Source of the DNA: Paenibacillus maysiensis
Lineage (GTDB): Bacteria > Bacillota > Bacilli > Paenibacillales > Paenibacillaceae
Direction: 5' to 3'
Length of the DNA: 53,724 nucleotides
NCBI RefSeq assembly: GCF_000520815.1
Contig: NZ_ASRY01000283.1
Span: forward strand, 1 to 53,724
A program made the translations under genes and the position numbers. Shown here piece after piece: positions 1-8,855 of this stretch. The notes beneath the pieces were generated by a model. That model made no database searches. It was not told the origin of the DNA and saw only the letters and a program-made list of their open reading frames with translations. Numbering within the stretch: the first letter of the stretch is position 1; each line of letters starts with the position of its first letter.

Positions 1-353
1 ATAAAAGTGGTCGAATGCAAAGTCAGCACGATCCGGCTATCGGGCAAAGCGTCGTGGATCGCATATGCCGCAGCCGGGCGGTTGTGTACATCCACCACCG
101 CAGGTGACCATCTTTTCAGGTCGGCAATCACCTCGGAAATATAACTTGGCCCCCGCTTATAACGTATGCAGGGCACCCCATCCACATCGGCGTTATCCGG
201 CACCTCTTTTCCCCGTATGCCATATATCTGTACCTGAAGCTTATCGCTGACCAGCGGTACCATATGGGCAATAACCCGCTCCACCGAGCTGCTGCGGGGC
301 GAAGGTATAACAAAAGAGCCCGGTGTAACGACTGCTACCTTCGGCCTCTGCAT
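1..353 (-). CDS. Glycosyltransferase family 4, N-terminal part (spore coat CotSA-like), cut by window edge
   Basis: Read leftward from the ATG at 353, the frame stays open to base 1 (117 codons) and begins MQRPKVAVVTPGSFVIPSPR. That is the N-terminal Rossmann strand of GT-B glycosyltransferases of the GT4 type, followed by an SSSVERV segment resembling CotSA and related spore-coat sugar transferases. A second strand (VVDVHNRPAAAY) and LTLHSTT fit the donor/acceptor cleft. A ribosome site AAGAAGGTG lies upstream of the ATG. The divergent neighbour is a YheC/YheD-type spore-coat gene, which supports a coat-glycosylation role. The catalytic C-terminal half lies outside the window, so the sugar cannot be predicted. 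The family call is fairly secure; the CotSA subtype is inferred from the N-terminus and context. Confidence 0.75.
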   Translation of the reverse strand, partial: MQRPKVAVVTPGSFVIPSPRSSSVERVIAHMVPLVSDKLQVQIYGIRGKEVPDNADVDGVPCIRYKRGPSYISEVIADLKRWSPAVVDVHNRPAAAYAIHDALPDSRIVLTLHSTTF

Positions 354-576
354 CAGCCCTGCACCTTCTTTCCTCTCTAATTCAAGCGCTCTCCTGCAAA
401 TTCTCTTCAACACTCATGGTGTATCATATCGCCTCCCTGCCTGAAAGGTGCCTGGCTTCTCACTTTGGGCAAGCTGCAAGGCTACCGTCCATGCCTGGCC
501 GATCTTTGATACATATGATGGACTAGAACCACTGAATTGTCAGTTGGAGTCACAACAAGAAAGGGCGGACATACCC

Positions 577-1692
577 ATGCTGCATGTCGGCGTCATGCTT
601 AACCCGGCAACGTACCGGGGCATCCCCGCCATGAGGACGGGATATGAATCACTCGCCAATTACGAGGACGCTGGGTTGAGCTATGAGCTCATCCCCTGCT
701 TCCTTCGTTTGGAGGATATTCATATATCGACCGGAACATGCCGGGCTTTTGTTAAACACGGTAACGACTATCAGCAGATGACTCTCCCGTTGCCACGGGT
801 CATCCACAATCGAACCCTCTATCGGCAAAACGAAAACGCCAGTGAGATCAACAGACTGGTGCAGAATGGATTTTATATCTTTAATGAACAAAACCGTTTC
901 CGTAAGGACCACATACATTCGATATTGCAGGAAGACCCTCTGTTGCACCCCCATCTTCCGCGAACGCTGCAAGGCAACCTGGCTTCAATTCGTACTTTGA
1001 TGAAGCAGACCGGAGATGTCGTCATCAAGCCAAGCAGCGGGAGCATCGGCAGAGGAATTATGCGCCTGAGACATTCCCGTGGTGACTGGACTCTACAATG
1101 CGCACATCCCGCTGCACCCGATCGCTGGACCACACTGCGCCTGCACGCCGGAGAACTGCCTTCATTTCTGCACAAGCGGCTGTTGCATAGTCCTCATATC
1201 GTGCAGGAAACTTTGCCGCTCGCTTTGTATAACAACCGTCCTTTTGATATTCGCGTGACGGTTCAACGCGGATATGGCGGCATTTGGAGCGTAACGGGCA
1301 TGTTTGCCAAAATTGCTCCCTCCCACACCTTCGTTTCCAACGTGGCGCAGGGTGGCTCAGCCCGTTCCTTGCTGGAGGTACTGTCACAGGTACAAACGGC
1401 TCAGCCATGGAACGCAGCCCGTGTGATGAATGACTTGGAAAGACTCGCGCTGCAAATCGTCCATCGGCTGGCACAAAACCTTCCCCGGCTGGCTGACGTC
1501 GGTCTGGACCTGGGCATTACGCAGGAAGGCAAAATTGTTTTTATCGAATGCAACGGCCGCGATCAGCGCTACGGCTTCAGCCAGGCAGGCATGAACAATG
1601 TCTGGAAAGAAACGTACACTCAGCCGATGGCTTATGCGCGTTGGCTTCTCGAACGGATGCCCCCGGCAGACACCGACCGTCCACTGTATTGA
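577..1692 (+). CDS. YheC/YheD-type ATP-grasp protein (endospore coat-associated)
   Basis: A 371-aa protein of the YheC/YheD ATP-grasp family, whose Bacillus members are linked to the endospore coat. The N-terminal part (MLHVGVMLNP, then the GYESLANYEDAGLSYELIPC region) is the YheCD-specific pre-ATP-grasp domain. The ATP-grasp core shows VVIKPSSGSIGRGI (nucleotide-binding loop), FDIRVTVQ, and IVFIECNGRDQRYGF carrying the metal-binding Glu and Asn. The open frame reaches back to 448, but the upstream residues do not look like the family and the ATG at 577 follows an AAGGGCGG motif, so I start there. It is divergent from the CotSA-like glycosyltransferase. The substrate is unknown; an amide- or peptide-ligase role is expected from the fold only. 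Confidence 0.85.
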   Translation: MLHVGVMLNPATYRGIPAMRTGYESLANYEDAGLSYELIPCFLRLEDIHISTGTCRAFVKHGNDYQQMTLPLPRVIHNRTLYRQNENASEINRLVQNGFYIFNEQNRFRKDHIHSILQEDPLLHPHLPRTLQGNLASIRTLMKQTGDVVIKPSSGSIGRGIMRLRHSRGDWTLQCAHPAAPDRWTTLRLHAGELPSFLHKRLLHSPHIVQETLPLALYNNRPFDIRVTVQRGYGGIWSVTGMFAKIAPSHTFVSNVAQGGSARSLLEVLSQVQTAQPWNAARVMNDLERLALQIVHRLAQNLPRLADVGLDLGITQEGKIVFIECNGRDQRYGFSQAGMNNVWKETYTQPMAYARWLLERMPPADTDRPLY

Positions 1693-1780
1693 TTTACGTC
1701 ATATTCTGTGTCAATATAGTTCAGAGCGGTCTGACAGGTTCCGGCCAAGACGGCTCGGAAATGAACAAGGGGGATCTGAA

Positions 1781-2578
1781 ATGGCAAAACAGTGGCTGCG
1801 GCTCATGACCGAGCTATCATCGCGCAAGTGGGTGTGCCGGGTTGTGGGTTCCTTCGCGCAAAGCGGTGCAAGCCGACTTTTTATCCCCACCTTTATACGT
1901 ACGTACCAGATCCAGACGCATGAGGCTGAGCAGGAATGGAAGGAATATCCTTCCCTGAACGCCTATTTTACACGCAAATTAAAAGCGGGCATGCGCCCGA
2001 TTGATACGAACACCGAGGTGATGACCAGTCCGGTGGATGCGCGGATTACATTCACTGGCCCAATTACGTCCGGCACGATTTTGAATGTCAAAGGTCAGGA
2101 CTATACACTGGATGAGCTGCTTAACCGCTCTCCGCGTCTTGAGAAATACACGCATGGCTACGCCTTTGTACTGTATCTCAGTCCGACTGATTATCATCGT
2201 ATTCATGCGCCGGTATCCGGTACACTGGTGGAGAAGGAGTATTTGCGCGGCAAGGTATATCCGGTGAATGACTTCGGCTTACAGCATATGAGAGCAGTTC
2301 TAAGCCGCAATGAACGGCAGATTACGTACATTGCCCATGAATACGGCGAGGTGGCAGTCGTCAAGGTTGGCGCGATGAATGTAAGCAGCATCAAATATAC
2401 CGATGATGAAGCCGTCTCATGGGAAAAAGGCGACGATCTCGCATATTTCGAGTTTGGCTCAACCGTCGTTTTGCTGACCGAAAACGGCACTTTTGATCCT
2501 GACTCTGCGTTGAAGCTAGGGGATGTAGTAAGAATGGGGCAGCGTCTCGGTTGCTTCCGGCAGGCTCCCAAAGCGTAA
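1781..2578 (+). CDS. psd: Phosphatidylserine decarboxylase proenzyme
   Basis: A 265-aa protein that decarboxylates phosphatidylserine to phosphatidylethanolamine at the membrane. The pyruvoyl cofactor forms by self-cleavage at the FGST motif (G226-S227). The SPVDARI segment (D86) and YHRIHAP (H139, H142) supply the other conserved residues of autocatalysis and decarboxylation. The length fits the short bacterial Psd group. The frame is open upstream to 1598, overlapping the preceding gene, but ATG 1781 follows AAGGGGGATCTGAA and begins a family-like N-terminus. It lies 88 bases after the YheC/D-type gene on the same strand, so co-transcription is possible. It ends before a bidirectional hairpin shared with the convergent AraC gene. 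Confidence 0.93.
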   Translation: MAKQWLRLMTELSSRKWVCRVVGSFAQSGASRLFIPTFIRTYQIQTHEAEQEWKEYPSLNAYFTRKLKAGMRPIDTNTEVMTSPVDARITFTGPITSGTILNVKGQDYTLDELLNRSPRLEKYTHGYAFVLYLSPTDYHRIHAPVSGTLVEKEYLRGKVYPVNDFGLQHMRAVLSRNERQITYIAHEYGEVAVVKVGAMNVSSIKYTDDEAVSWEKGDDLAYFEFGSTVVLLTENGTFDPDSALKLGDVVRMGQRLGCFRQAPKA

Positions 2579-2612
2579 GCGAGTTTGCCGTTACAGCATG
2601 ACTACGACAACA

Positions 2613-2682
2613 CATATGAAAGAGGATCCAGCAAAATTGCTCGGGTCCTCTTTCACTCGGGTCCTCTTTCATATGGCTTATC
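2613..2682. terminator. Bidirectional terminator with a duplicated right arm
   Basis: The left arm CATATGAAAGAGGATCC (2613-2629) pairs with GGGTCCTCTTTCATATG (2659-2675). A 12-base copy of most of the right arm also sits at 2643-2654, so two alternative hairpins can form. A T-rich stretch follows. It lies between the convergent psd and AraC genes and can serve both. Confidence 0.7.
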
Positions 2683-2728
2683 TTTTTTATTCGTTATATG
2701 ACGATCCTCAGAACCACCCGCTCATTCC

Positions 2729-3514
2729 TTACCTGATCTCGGATGGACTTTTCCCCGTGTACTGCTTGAATTGGCGGCTGAAGAAAAAAATATCGCGGTA
2801 TCCCAAAGCCTCTGCCACCTCAGTCACATTCATTCCGGCATGCAGCAACAGATGCTGTGCGCGCTCAATTCGCATGCTGATGATATGAGATTGCGCAGAA
2901 ACGCCCAGCAGCTCCTTGAACTTGATCGAAAAATAACGTGATGACAACCCTGCCCGTGCCGCCAAATCCTCGACACGATGAGGAAGCCCCGGATGCTGAC
3001 GCACATAGTTGGCCGTTTCCCGAATGACCTCGGTTAGCTGGTGGCTGGCCGGCTGCTCCTGCGGCTCCTTGCGGTCGGCACGCAGCAGATGAATCATCAA
3101 TTGCTTCAGGATCAGCCTGCCTTCCTCCTCAGCTCCGTAGGCACGCTCCAAGCGCAGGCGAACATACCTGGCGAGCATATGCTCCACCTCGACCGTTTCC
3201 TCCAGCATACGATAGCTGGCAGGGATGATCTCCGGCTGCTCAGTAAGATCAAAATGAATATAGGTAAGTATTAGCGGCTTTTGCGGGTTATGTGTGGCAC
3301 TCGTATCATCCCCCGGCTTGAACAGGAAGCAGCTTCCTTTGCTTACCGGATAGGACTCCCCGTTCAATACAACCGTTCCTTCACCGCTCCATACATAAAA
3401 TAAATCATAGTTTGGCATCGGCCTTTCGCGCACCTGCCATTTCCAGCCCGGCTCGCACACAATTTTGGCAAAGGCGGGCAACAGGATGAACGATGACGCA
3501 GACGTATCCAGCAA
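2729..3514 (-). CDS. AraC-family transcriptional regulator with N-terminal cupin domain
   Basis: About 261 aa. The N-terminal half has the AraC cupin pattern (YVWSGEGTVVLNGE, KGSCFLFKPGD), which usually binds a sugar or other small effector. The C-terminal 100 residues hold two helix-turn-helix units: DLAARAGLSSRYFSIKFKE and VAEALGYRDIFFFSRQFK, then GKSPSEIR. The start is decided by the ribosome site: AAGGAGG lies directly against the possible GTG at 3523 but eight bases before the in-frame TTG at 3514, so I prefer TTG. It is divergent from the aminotransferase gene, which is a plausible but unproven target. The effector is not predictable. Confidence 0.85.
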   Translation of the reverse strand: MLDTSASSFILLPAFAKIVCEPGWKWQVRERPMPNYDLFYVWSGEGTVVLNGESYPVSKGSCFLFKPGDDTSATHNPQKPLILTYIHFDLTEQPEIIPASYRMLEETVEVEHMLARYVRLRLERAYGAEEEGRLILKQLMIHLLRADRKEPQEQPASHQLTEVIRETANYVRQHPGLPHRVEDLAARAGLSSRYFSIKFKELLGVSAQSHIISMRIERAQHLLLHAGMNVTEVAEALGYRDIFFFSRQFKQYTGKSPSEIR

Positions 3515-3659
3515 AATCTGCACCTCCTTATGCTATTCTTTCGTTGTCCCAGATCCCGTTAAATATAATATAAGCGCAGAACAGCCATTACGCAAAAAAT
3601 AAAGCCGTCCCTCCCCATGGATTCATGCTCCAGCAGGTCAGGAAGGCTTCATTGACGCT

Positions 3660-3700
3660 TTTGCGTGACGCTTACCGTGTGTAATGCTATAATATGTAAT
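3660..3700 (+). promoter_or_regulatory. Extended -10 promoter of the aminotransferase gene
   Basis: TGCTATAAT (-10 hexamer 3688-3693) fits the extended TGnTATAAT form. No good -35 lies 17 bases upstream. A start near 3700 would leave about 28 bases of leader before the chosen ATG at 3729. This argues against the earlier in-frame ATG at 3705. Confidence 0.5.
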
Positions 3701-3728
3701 CAAAATGACTTGGAAGGATGAAACCGGA

Positions 3729-5027
3729 ATGAATCCACTGGCAGCGCAGTTAAACCGCAACATTCAGGCAGGCAACGAGCATGTATATGAAATGCTTTCT
3801 CTTTTAGGTAAAGAGATTTATTTCCCAAAAGAAGGAATTTTAAGTCAATCGGCTGAGGCGGGGAAACTTGCTAAAAAGTACAACGCTACAATTGGTATTG
3901 CTACCGAGGGTAGCGGTCCTATGCATTTGCAGGTCATTCAGGAGAAGCTGTCTGCATACAGCCCCAAGGACCTGTACCCTTATGCGCCTCCTGCGGGCAA
4001 GCCCGAACTGCGTAGTGTATGGCGGGAAAAAATGCTGAAGGAAAACCCGTCGCTCGCTGGAAAAAGCTACGGCCTACCTGTGGTTACGAACGCGCTGACT
4101 CATGGTTTGAGCATCGTTGCCGACCTGTTTACGGATGAAGGGGATGCTGTCATTTATCCGGATAAAAACTGGGAAAATTATGAGCTGACCTTTGGTATTC
4201 GCCGTCATGGACGATTGGTGAATTTCCCGTTGTTTACAGAGGATCAACGTTTTAATAGTGAGGGGTTACGCGAAGCGCTGCTGGCGCAGAAGGAATACGG
4301 CAAAGCGATTGTTGTGCTGAACTTCCCGAACAACCCGACTGGCTATACACCGGGAATCGAAGAAGGCAAAGCCATTGTTGCTGCCATTCAGGAAGCAGCA
4401 GAAGCAGGCATCAATGTTGTAGTTGTGACGGATGACGCTTATTTTGGCCTGTTCTTCGAGGATTCGCTGCATGAATCGCTATTCGGCCAATTGGCTGGAC
4501 TTCATCCAAGAATTTTACCAGTCAAAATTGACGGAGCTACCAAAGAAGAATTTGTGTGGGGCTTCCGTGTCGGATTTATTACCTTTGCTTCGGAACATCA
4601 GGATGTACTGAGCGCACTGGAGCAAAAAACATTGGGAATCATTCGGGCAACGATTTCCAGCGGCCCTCACCCGTCGCAAACCTTCGTGCTGGATGCTCTC
4701 AAATCACCGGATTTTGAGCAACAGAAGGAAGAAAAGTTCCAAATCATGAAAGGCCGGGCCAACAAGGTCAAGGCGTTACTTGATAGCGGCAAATACGGAG
4801 ATGTATGGAGCTACTATCCTTTCAATTCGGGTTATTTCATGTGTCTCAAGCTGAACGGCTTGTCCGCCGAACAACTGCGCACATATCTGCTGGAGCAATA
4901 TGGTGTGGGAACGATTGCGCTGGGTGAGCATGATCTCCGTATCGCGTTTTCCTGTATTGAGGAAGAATATCTGGAAGACTTGTACGACATTGTTTATCGT
5001 GGTGTGCAAGACTTATTGAACCCCTAA
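3729..5027 (+). CDS. Class I/II PLP-dependent aminotransferase
   Basis: A 432-aa fold-type I aminotransferase. The N-terminal extension is followed by the large domain with NFPNNPTG (Asn202), VTDDAYFG (Asp235, contacting the pyridine nitrogen) and DGATKEEFVWGFRVGF, where Lys272 is the expected Schiff-base lysine and Arg280 follows. The aspartate/aromatic type is likely, but the amino donor cannot be read from the motifs. ATG 3729 is preceded by GGAAGGATG and lies behind an extended -10 promoter; the in-frame ATG at 3705 would lie only about five bases past the predicted transcript start. It is transcribed alone, with a rho-independent terminator at 5072-5107. Confidence 0.85.
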   Translation: MNPLAAQLNRNIQAGNEHVYEMLSLLGKEIYFPKEGILSQSAEAGKLAKKYNATIGIATEGSGPMHLQVIQEKLSAYSPKDLYPYAPPAGKPELRSVWREKMLKENPSLAGKSYGLPVVTNALTHGLSIVADLFTDEGDAVIYPDKNWENYELTFGIRRHGRLVNFPLFTEDQRFNSEGLREALLAQKEYGKAIVVLNFPNNPTGYTPGIEEGKAIVAAIQEAAEAGINVVVVTDDAYFGLFFEDSLHESLFGQLAGLHPRILPVKIDGATKEEFVWGFRVGFITFASEHQDVLSALEQKTLGIIRATISSGPHPSQTFVLDALKSPDFEQQKEEKFQIMKGRANKVKALLDSGKYGDVWSYYPFNSGYFMCLKLNGLSAEQLRTYLLEQYGVGTIALGEHDLRIAFSCIEEEYLEDLYDIVYRGVQDLLNP

Positions 5028-5071
5028 TCTAATCGGTCGGTATTAACTGGTTAGACGTATAGCTGGATTAA

Positions 5072-5107
5072 GCGGTGTGCCGGATGTTGCGGCATACCGT
5101 TTTTTTA
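5072..5107 (+). terminator. Rho-independent terminator of the aminotransferase gene
   Basis: GGTGTGCCG pairs with CGGCATACC across a short ATGTTG loop, followed by GTTTTTTTA. It lies 45 bases after the stop codon. Confidence 0.85.
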
Positions 5108-5145
5108 TATCCCCTGCTGAACGATTCATTCACAACTCAAGGCAC

Positions 5146-6423
5146 TTATCCCTCAGCAGCCCGCAAAGATTCTTGTGCCAGCGGCAGCAAAATGATAACC
5201 TCCGTACCGGCTCCCGGCTCGCTCTCATATCGTATACTGCCGTTCATCGCTTCGATCATGCGAAAGGAGACTGCCGTTCCCAGCCCTGTCCCTACTTCTT
5301 TGGTCGAAAAAAACAAAGTGCCTACCCGTTCCAGATGTTCCGGGCTCATGCCTTTTCCAGTATCCTTGATATTCAGACAAGCCTTCTCTTCCTGAACTAC
5401 CAGCTTTATGTATACCTTGCCTCCATCTTCCGCAGCCTCAATCGCATTTTTCGTGATATGAATTAGCGCCTGCAACAGTTGATTACGATCCGTATGTAGA
5501 TATATTTCATTCCTCAACTCCGTCTGCATTCTTACGCCTTGCTTGGTCGCCATCGGTTTCAGGAGCAGAACAATCTGTTGAACCATGCCGGACAGATCCA
5601 TCAGCTCCGTCTTCCCAATCTGCGGCTTGGATAAATTCAAATAGTCGCTAATAATTCTTTCGGCCCGATCCACCTCCGCCAGCGCCAACGCCATATATCT
5701 GCGGTTTTTTCCTTCCAGCCCCGACTGGGTCATTTGCAGGAACCCTTTAACGACCGTCAACGGATTACGAACTTCGTGAGCCATGGAGGCGGCCAGTTCC
5801 CCTAACGTATTGAGACGTTCAGCATATTTGATCTTTTTTCGCATCTCTTCCCGTTCGAGACTAAACTCCATCCAGCAAGAGGCGGCCCCGATACTTAGAA
5901 ATTGAATTATAGCAAACCAGATAACCCCCTTGATCAGCTCGGCTTCATCCTCAGCCAGTCTGCCGCTGGCCCAGGAATGCATCATAAGAATAACCAGCAT
6001 GATCACATTCATCCACACACTCATGAGCAAGTTTATCAATACCCGGGGCAGCATACCTTTGAGCTGCATAAATCTTTTTCTCACCAAGAGAGGTCCGAGA
6101 TAACATAACAGCATGCTAATCAGCGCCACCCCGATGGAATCAGGTCCAATATAAATGCGGGCCATCACCATGAGTGTTATATTCACCAGTCCTGCTACGG
6201 GGCCAAAATATAAAACGGAGAGGATCAGCGGAACATATCGGAGATCCCAAAACAAGCCGTACCAGCTATACGAGAAAATAAGACAAAGCACAGAAGAGAT
6301 ACCCAGCACCCCTCCCATGAGCAATGGGGCCTGTTTCATATGTCGATGATCCGATAAAGCGCTGTACACCAGCAAGGGTACAAAAACCAGAAATATATTC
6401 ACGAGCAGCTTGTCTGCCAGCAT
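5146..6423 (-). CDS. KinB-like membrane sensor histidine kinase (5TMR-LYT type)
   Basis: About 425 aa. Five or six hydrophobic segments (about residues 5-180, with YFGPVAGLVNITLMVMARIY typical of the 5TMR-LYT sensor) precede a HisKA domain with the phospho-acceptor in MAHEVRNPLTVVKGFLQ (His216). The HATPase domain follows: KNAIEAAEDGG (N box), DTGKGM (G1), FFSTKEVGTGLGTAVS (F/G2). This is the architecture of KinB, which feeds the Spo0F/Spo0A phosphorelay. No response regulator is adjacent, as expected for an orphan sporulation kinase. The start is uncertain: the frame is open to 6561; ATG 6423 gives a family-like N-terminus but has only a weak ribosome site. The kinase inhibitor Sda is encoded at 47967-48110 in this window. 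Confidence 0.85.
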   Translation of the reverse strand: MLADKLLVNIFLVFVPLLVYSALSDHRHMKQAPLLMGGVLGISSVLCLIFSYSWYGLFWDLRYVPLILSVLYFGPVAGLVNITLMVMARIYIGPDSIGVALISMLLCYLGPLLVRKRFMQLKGMLPRVLINLLMSVWMNVIMLVILMMHSWASGRLAEDEAELIKGVIWFAIIQFLSIGAASCWMEFSLEREEMRKKIKYAERLNTLGELAASMAHEVRNPLTVVKGFLQMTQSGLEGKNRRYMALALAEVDRAERIISDYLNLSKPQIGKTELMDLSGMVQQIVLLLKPMATKQGVRMQTELRNEIYLHTDRNQLLQALIHITKNAIEAAEDGGKVYIKLVVQEEKACLNIKDTGKGMSPEHLERVGTLFFSTKEVGTGLGTAVSFRMIEAMNGSIRYESEPGAGTEVIILLPLAQESLRAAEG

Positions 6424-6629
6424 CTCGTCGTTCCCACTTTCCAAGTGATAATGTTTACATACTTCTTCTATTCTCGACAAAACGTGGTTTTCCCTCTCTA
6501 TCCCCCCATATCCGCTGAAAAAAACAAGGCGATCCGGCAATCCACCTCCACATTGGCCCACGCAATCCGAAAACCCACTTCATAATATACGGTGTATCCT
6601 ACATCACAATGACCGAGAGGAGAATGAGC

Positions 6630-6746
6630 ATGGGAGCAGAAGAAACAAGAGGCGGTTACGGTGGTTTCGGCGCATTTACAAGCACAGGAACGATTCTGGT
6701 ACTGTTCATTTTGTTAGTAATCATCAGCAAAACGATTTTTATTTAA
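6630..6746 (+). CDS. YjcZ-family small sporulation-associated membrane peptide
   Basis: A 38-aa peptide: MGAEETRGGYGGFGAFTSTG, then one transmembrane helix (about residues 21-32, ILVLFILLVII) and a short SKTIFI tail. This is the YjcZ pattern of short Gly/Tyr/Phe-rich head, single helix and stop seen in spore-formers. The second of two in-frame ATGs (6630) is chosen because AGGAG lies seven bases upstream; the first (6624) is too close to it. Its terminator is at 6796-6848. The biochemical function is unknown; the family is associated with sporulation. Confidence 0.8.
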   Translation: MGAEETRGGYGGFGAFTSTGTILVLFILLVIISKTIFI

Positions 6747-6795
6747 GCAGAATGACATCTGCGCCCACGGCTGACCCATAGCAGTACCCACGCAA

Positions 6796-6848
6796 AAAGG
6801 CTATTCTGCAAACAGCGCTCGCTGCTTACGGAATAGCCTTTGTTTTTA
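6796..6848. terminator. Terminator between the YjcZ-like gene and ecsB
   Basis: AAGGCTATTC pairs with GAATAGCCTT around a 21-base GC-rich loop that can pair internally, followed by TGTTTTTA. A-rich sequence on the left side lets it work for the leftward ecsAB unit as well. Confidence 0.75.
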
Positions 6849-6864
6849 CTTTATACACACAGGA

Positions 6865-8094
6865 TCAAACTTCTTCCTCATCTTGACCGTCCAGACGCCA
6901 TTTTTTCGCCTGAGCGCCTCGTACCAGGTATACCACCAGCACTCCACCGGCCAGCGTAAGCAGCGTGGAAATCAGCCCTTCAGTTCCTCTCAACATAAAA
7001 GGAAGCCACAGGACGACCGCAATCGGCAACAGCAGCTGGACAACAAAGTCCAGAAAAGACGCACGGCGGGTATGGGCAGGAAGCGGATAGAGCTGAAGCC
7101 ATAGCGAATCCTTGTGGTACTGCCTTAGCGAAGTAATCTGCACGCCGATCAGGAATATAAAAAATAAATACACAGCGATACCAATCCAGCTCGTATGCGT
7201 GATCCATATAATCAACAGGCCAAGGATTCCCAGCCGTATGACCATCCCCACAGGCTCTGTGCGCACAAAGGTCTTGAACAGCAGGTAACGATAAGCTCCC
7301 TTTTTGTCCCACGGTATGTTACCACCCAACCAGGACAACCAGCGACGCGGAGTCACTCTCTGCGTAAGGGCCGGCACATCAACAAACCAGCCCAAAGTAC
7401 GCATCACACGGGCAGCCTGAATGCCTTCTGTACGGATCAGGTTTTCCCATGCCACCAGCAGCTTGACCGGAAAACGCAGGACAAGCACGTACACCACACC
7501 CACCAGCACGATAAACGGCAAGCTGCGCAGCGGAGGCTGCCACAGCCATGCGGCTACCAGCAGCACTGCCAGCGCCCAGCGAAGCAGACGATACCCCATA
7601 CTCGCGCCGCGCGATACCATGCGCAGCTCCTGCCAGCCGCCATAGCTGAACAGCAGCTTCAGCAGCACGAACAGCAGTATGGTCAGCAGCAGTGGCTTAG
7701 GCGCAGTATCGCTGCGGATATACAGTGGCCACGCGATCACTAGCAGCAACAGCAGGCCGAATATTTTATACACCACGCCACGGATACGGCTAGACTTAAA
7801 ATATTGGTGCATCGCATGCTCCTGCGGGCGCAGGAAGACGATATCGGCTTCATTCAAATACGTACGGAAGCTTACATGAGCGACCGGAACGGCTACAATG
7901 AGCATAATCCAGCGGATGGGCAAATCCGGCGGGATATGCATAATCAGCGACGTGTACCACGCGGCAAAGGCAATCAGCGCAAAGCCGAAGACGACCGCCA
8001 GGCCGCTCTGAATGACATAGCCGAGATAAGGCAGCACCTGTCCCCAAAACGCAACACGTCTTTCTTTATGCAAGCGTTGCAAATCCATGCTCAT
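6865..8094 (-). CDS. ecsB: ABC transporter permease EcsB
   Basis: A 409-aa polytopic membrane protein with about nine or ten hydrophobic segments. It starts MSMDLQRLHKERRVAFWGQV, the EcsB-type N-terminus, and contains the TEGIQAARVMRTLGWFVDVP loop expected to meet the ATPase. Its ATG overlaps the ecsA stop by four bases (ATGA), so the two are translationally coupled. In Bacillus EcsAB influences regulated intramembrane proteolysis, protein secretion and competence; the transported substrate remains unsettled. The C-terminus is charged (LDGQDEEEV). EcsC is not next to it here. Confidence 0.9.
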   Translation of the reverse strand: MSMDLQRLHKERRVAFWGQVLPYLGYVIQSGLAVVFGFALIAFAAWYTSLIMHIPPDLPIRWIMLIVAVPVAHVSFRTYLNEADIVFLRPQEHAMHQYFKSSRIRGVVYKIFGLLLLLVIAWPLYIRSDTAPKPLLLTILLFVLLKLLFSYGGWQELRMVSRGASMGYRLLRWALAVLLVAAWLWQPPLRSLPFIVLVGVVYVLVLRFPVKLLVAWENLIRTEGIQAARVMRTLGWFVDVPALTQRVTPRRWLSWLGGNIPWDKKGAYRYLLFKTFVRTEPVGMVIRLGILGLLIIWITHTSWIGIAVYLFFIFLIGVQITSLRQYHKDSLWLQLYPLPAHTRRASFLDFVVQLLLPIAVVLWLPFMLRGTEGLISTLLTLAGGVLVVYLVRGAQAKKWRLDGQDEEEV

Positions 8095-8837
8095 TCCCTG
8101 CCCTGCACCAGCTCATAAAATGCATCTTCCAGCGGCATGCCCGGCTTACCCGCCTGTGCTGTCACTTCGTCCAGCGTACCCTGTGCAATGATAGCACCCT
8201 GATGAAGCACAATGAAACGATCACAATAATTTTCAATCGTGGACAAAATATGAGAGCTGAGCAAAATGGACGAGCCCGAGCGCTTCATTTCCAGCATAAA
8301 ATCAAGCAGGGAACGAATACCGAGCGGGTCGAGACCCAAAAATGGCTCATCAATGACATATAGCGGCGGTCCCGCCAAAAATGCGCACATAATCATCACT
8401 TTCTGGCGCATCCCTTTGGAGAGATGCATCGACATGCTTCCGCTCTTATCCCGCATACGGAACAAGTCCAGCATTTGGTCACTGCGGGTGCGGAAATCAG
8501 CTTCACTGACTCCATACGCTCTGGCGGTGAATTCCATATGCTCCATCACGGTCATTTCGGGATACAGCTCTGGAGACTCGGGTACAAAAGCAATGGCTCC
8601 CTGATACTGCTCGGGATTTTCCGCCTGCTTATGTCCCTGCACTCGGATTTCTCCCGCCTGCGGTGTCATCAGTCCCAAAATATGCTTCATCGTCGTACTT
8701 TTCCCGGCTCCATTCAGACCGATCAGCCCCACCATTTCGCCCGGCTTCACATCCAGAGAAATCTGGTGCAGCACCGGGCGCTTGGCGCTGTATCCGCCTG
8801 TCAGTCCATTAATTTGCAATACAGGCTGTTGTTCCAT
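8091..8837 (-). CDS. ecsA: ABC transporter ATP-binding protein EcsA
   Basis: A 248-aa ABC ATPase. Walker A GLNGAGKST (residues 40-48), signature LSKGMRQ (139-145), Walker B LYVIDEP (159-165) and the switch histidine in ILLSSHI are all intact. It partners EcsB, encoded with a four-base overlap downstream. The frame extends to 8855, but ATG 8837 follows AGAGGGGGAGCC and is preferred. The gene begins 18 bases from the stop codon of the upstream helicase gene, so all three may share a transcript. Confidence 0.92.
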   Translation of the reverse strand: MEQQPVLQINGLTGGYSAKRPVLHQISLDVKPGEMVGLIGLNGAGKSTTMKHILGLMTPQAGEIRVQGHKQAENPEQYQGAIAFVPESPELYPEMTVMEHMEFTARAYGVSEADFRTRSDQMLDLFRMRDKSGSMSMHLSKGMRQKVMIMCAFLAGPPLYVIDEPFLGLDPLGIRSLLDFMLEMKRSGSSILLSSHILSTIENYCDRFIVLHQGAIIAQGTLDEVTAQAGKPGMPLEDAFYELVQGRE

Positions 8838-8855
8838 GGCTCCCCCTCTTCTCAC

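Noticed and set aside
1598..1780. Extended N-terminus of psd overlapping the ATP-grasp gene
   Set aside because: The extra 61 residues do not fit the family, and the internal ATG has a strong ribosome site.
7195..7743. Long Gln/His-rich rightward frame inside ecsB
   Set aside because: Antisense shadow of ecsB codon use, without a ribosome site.
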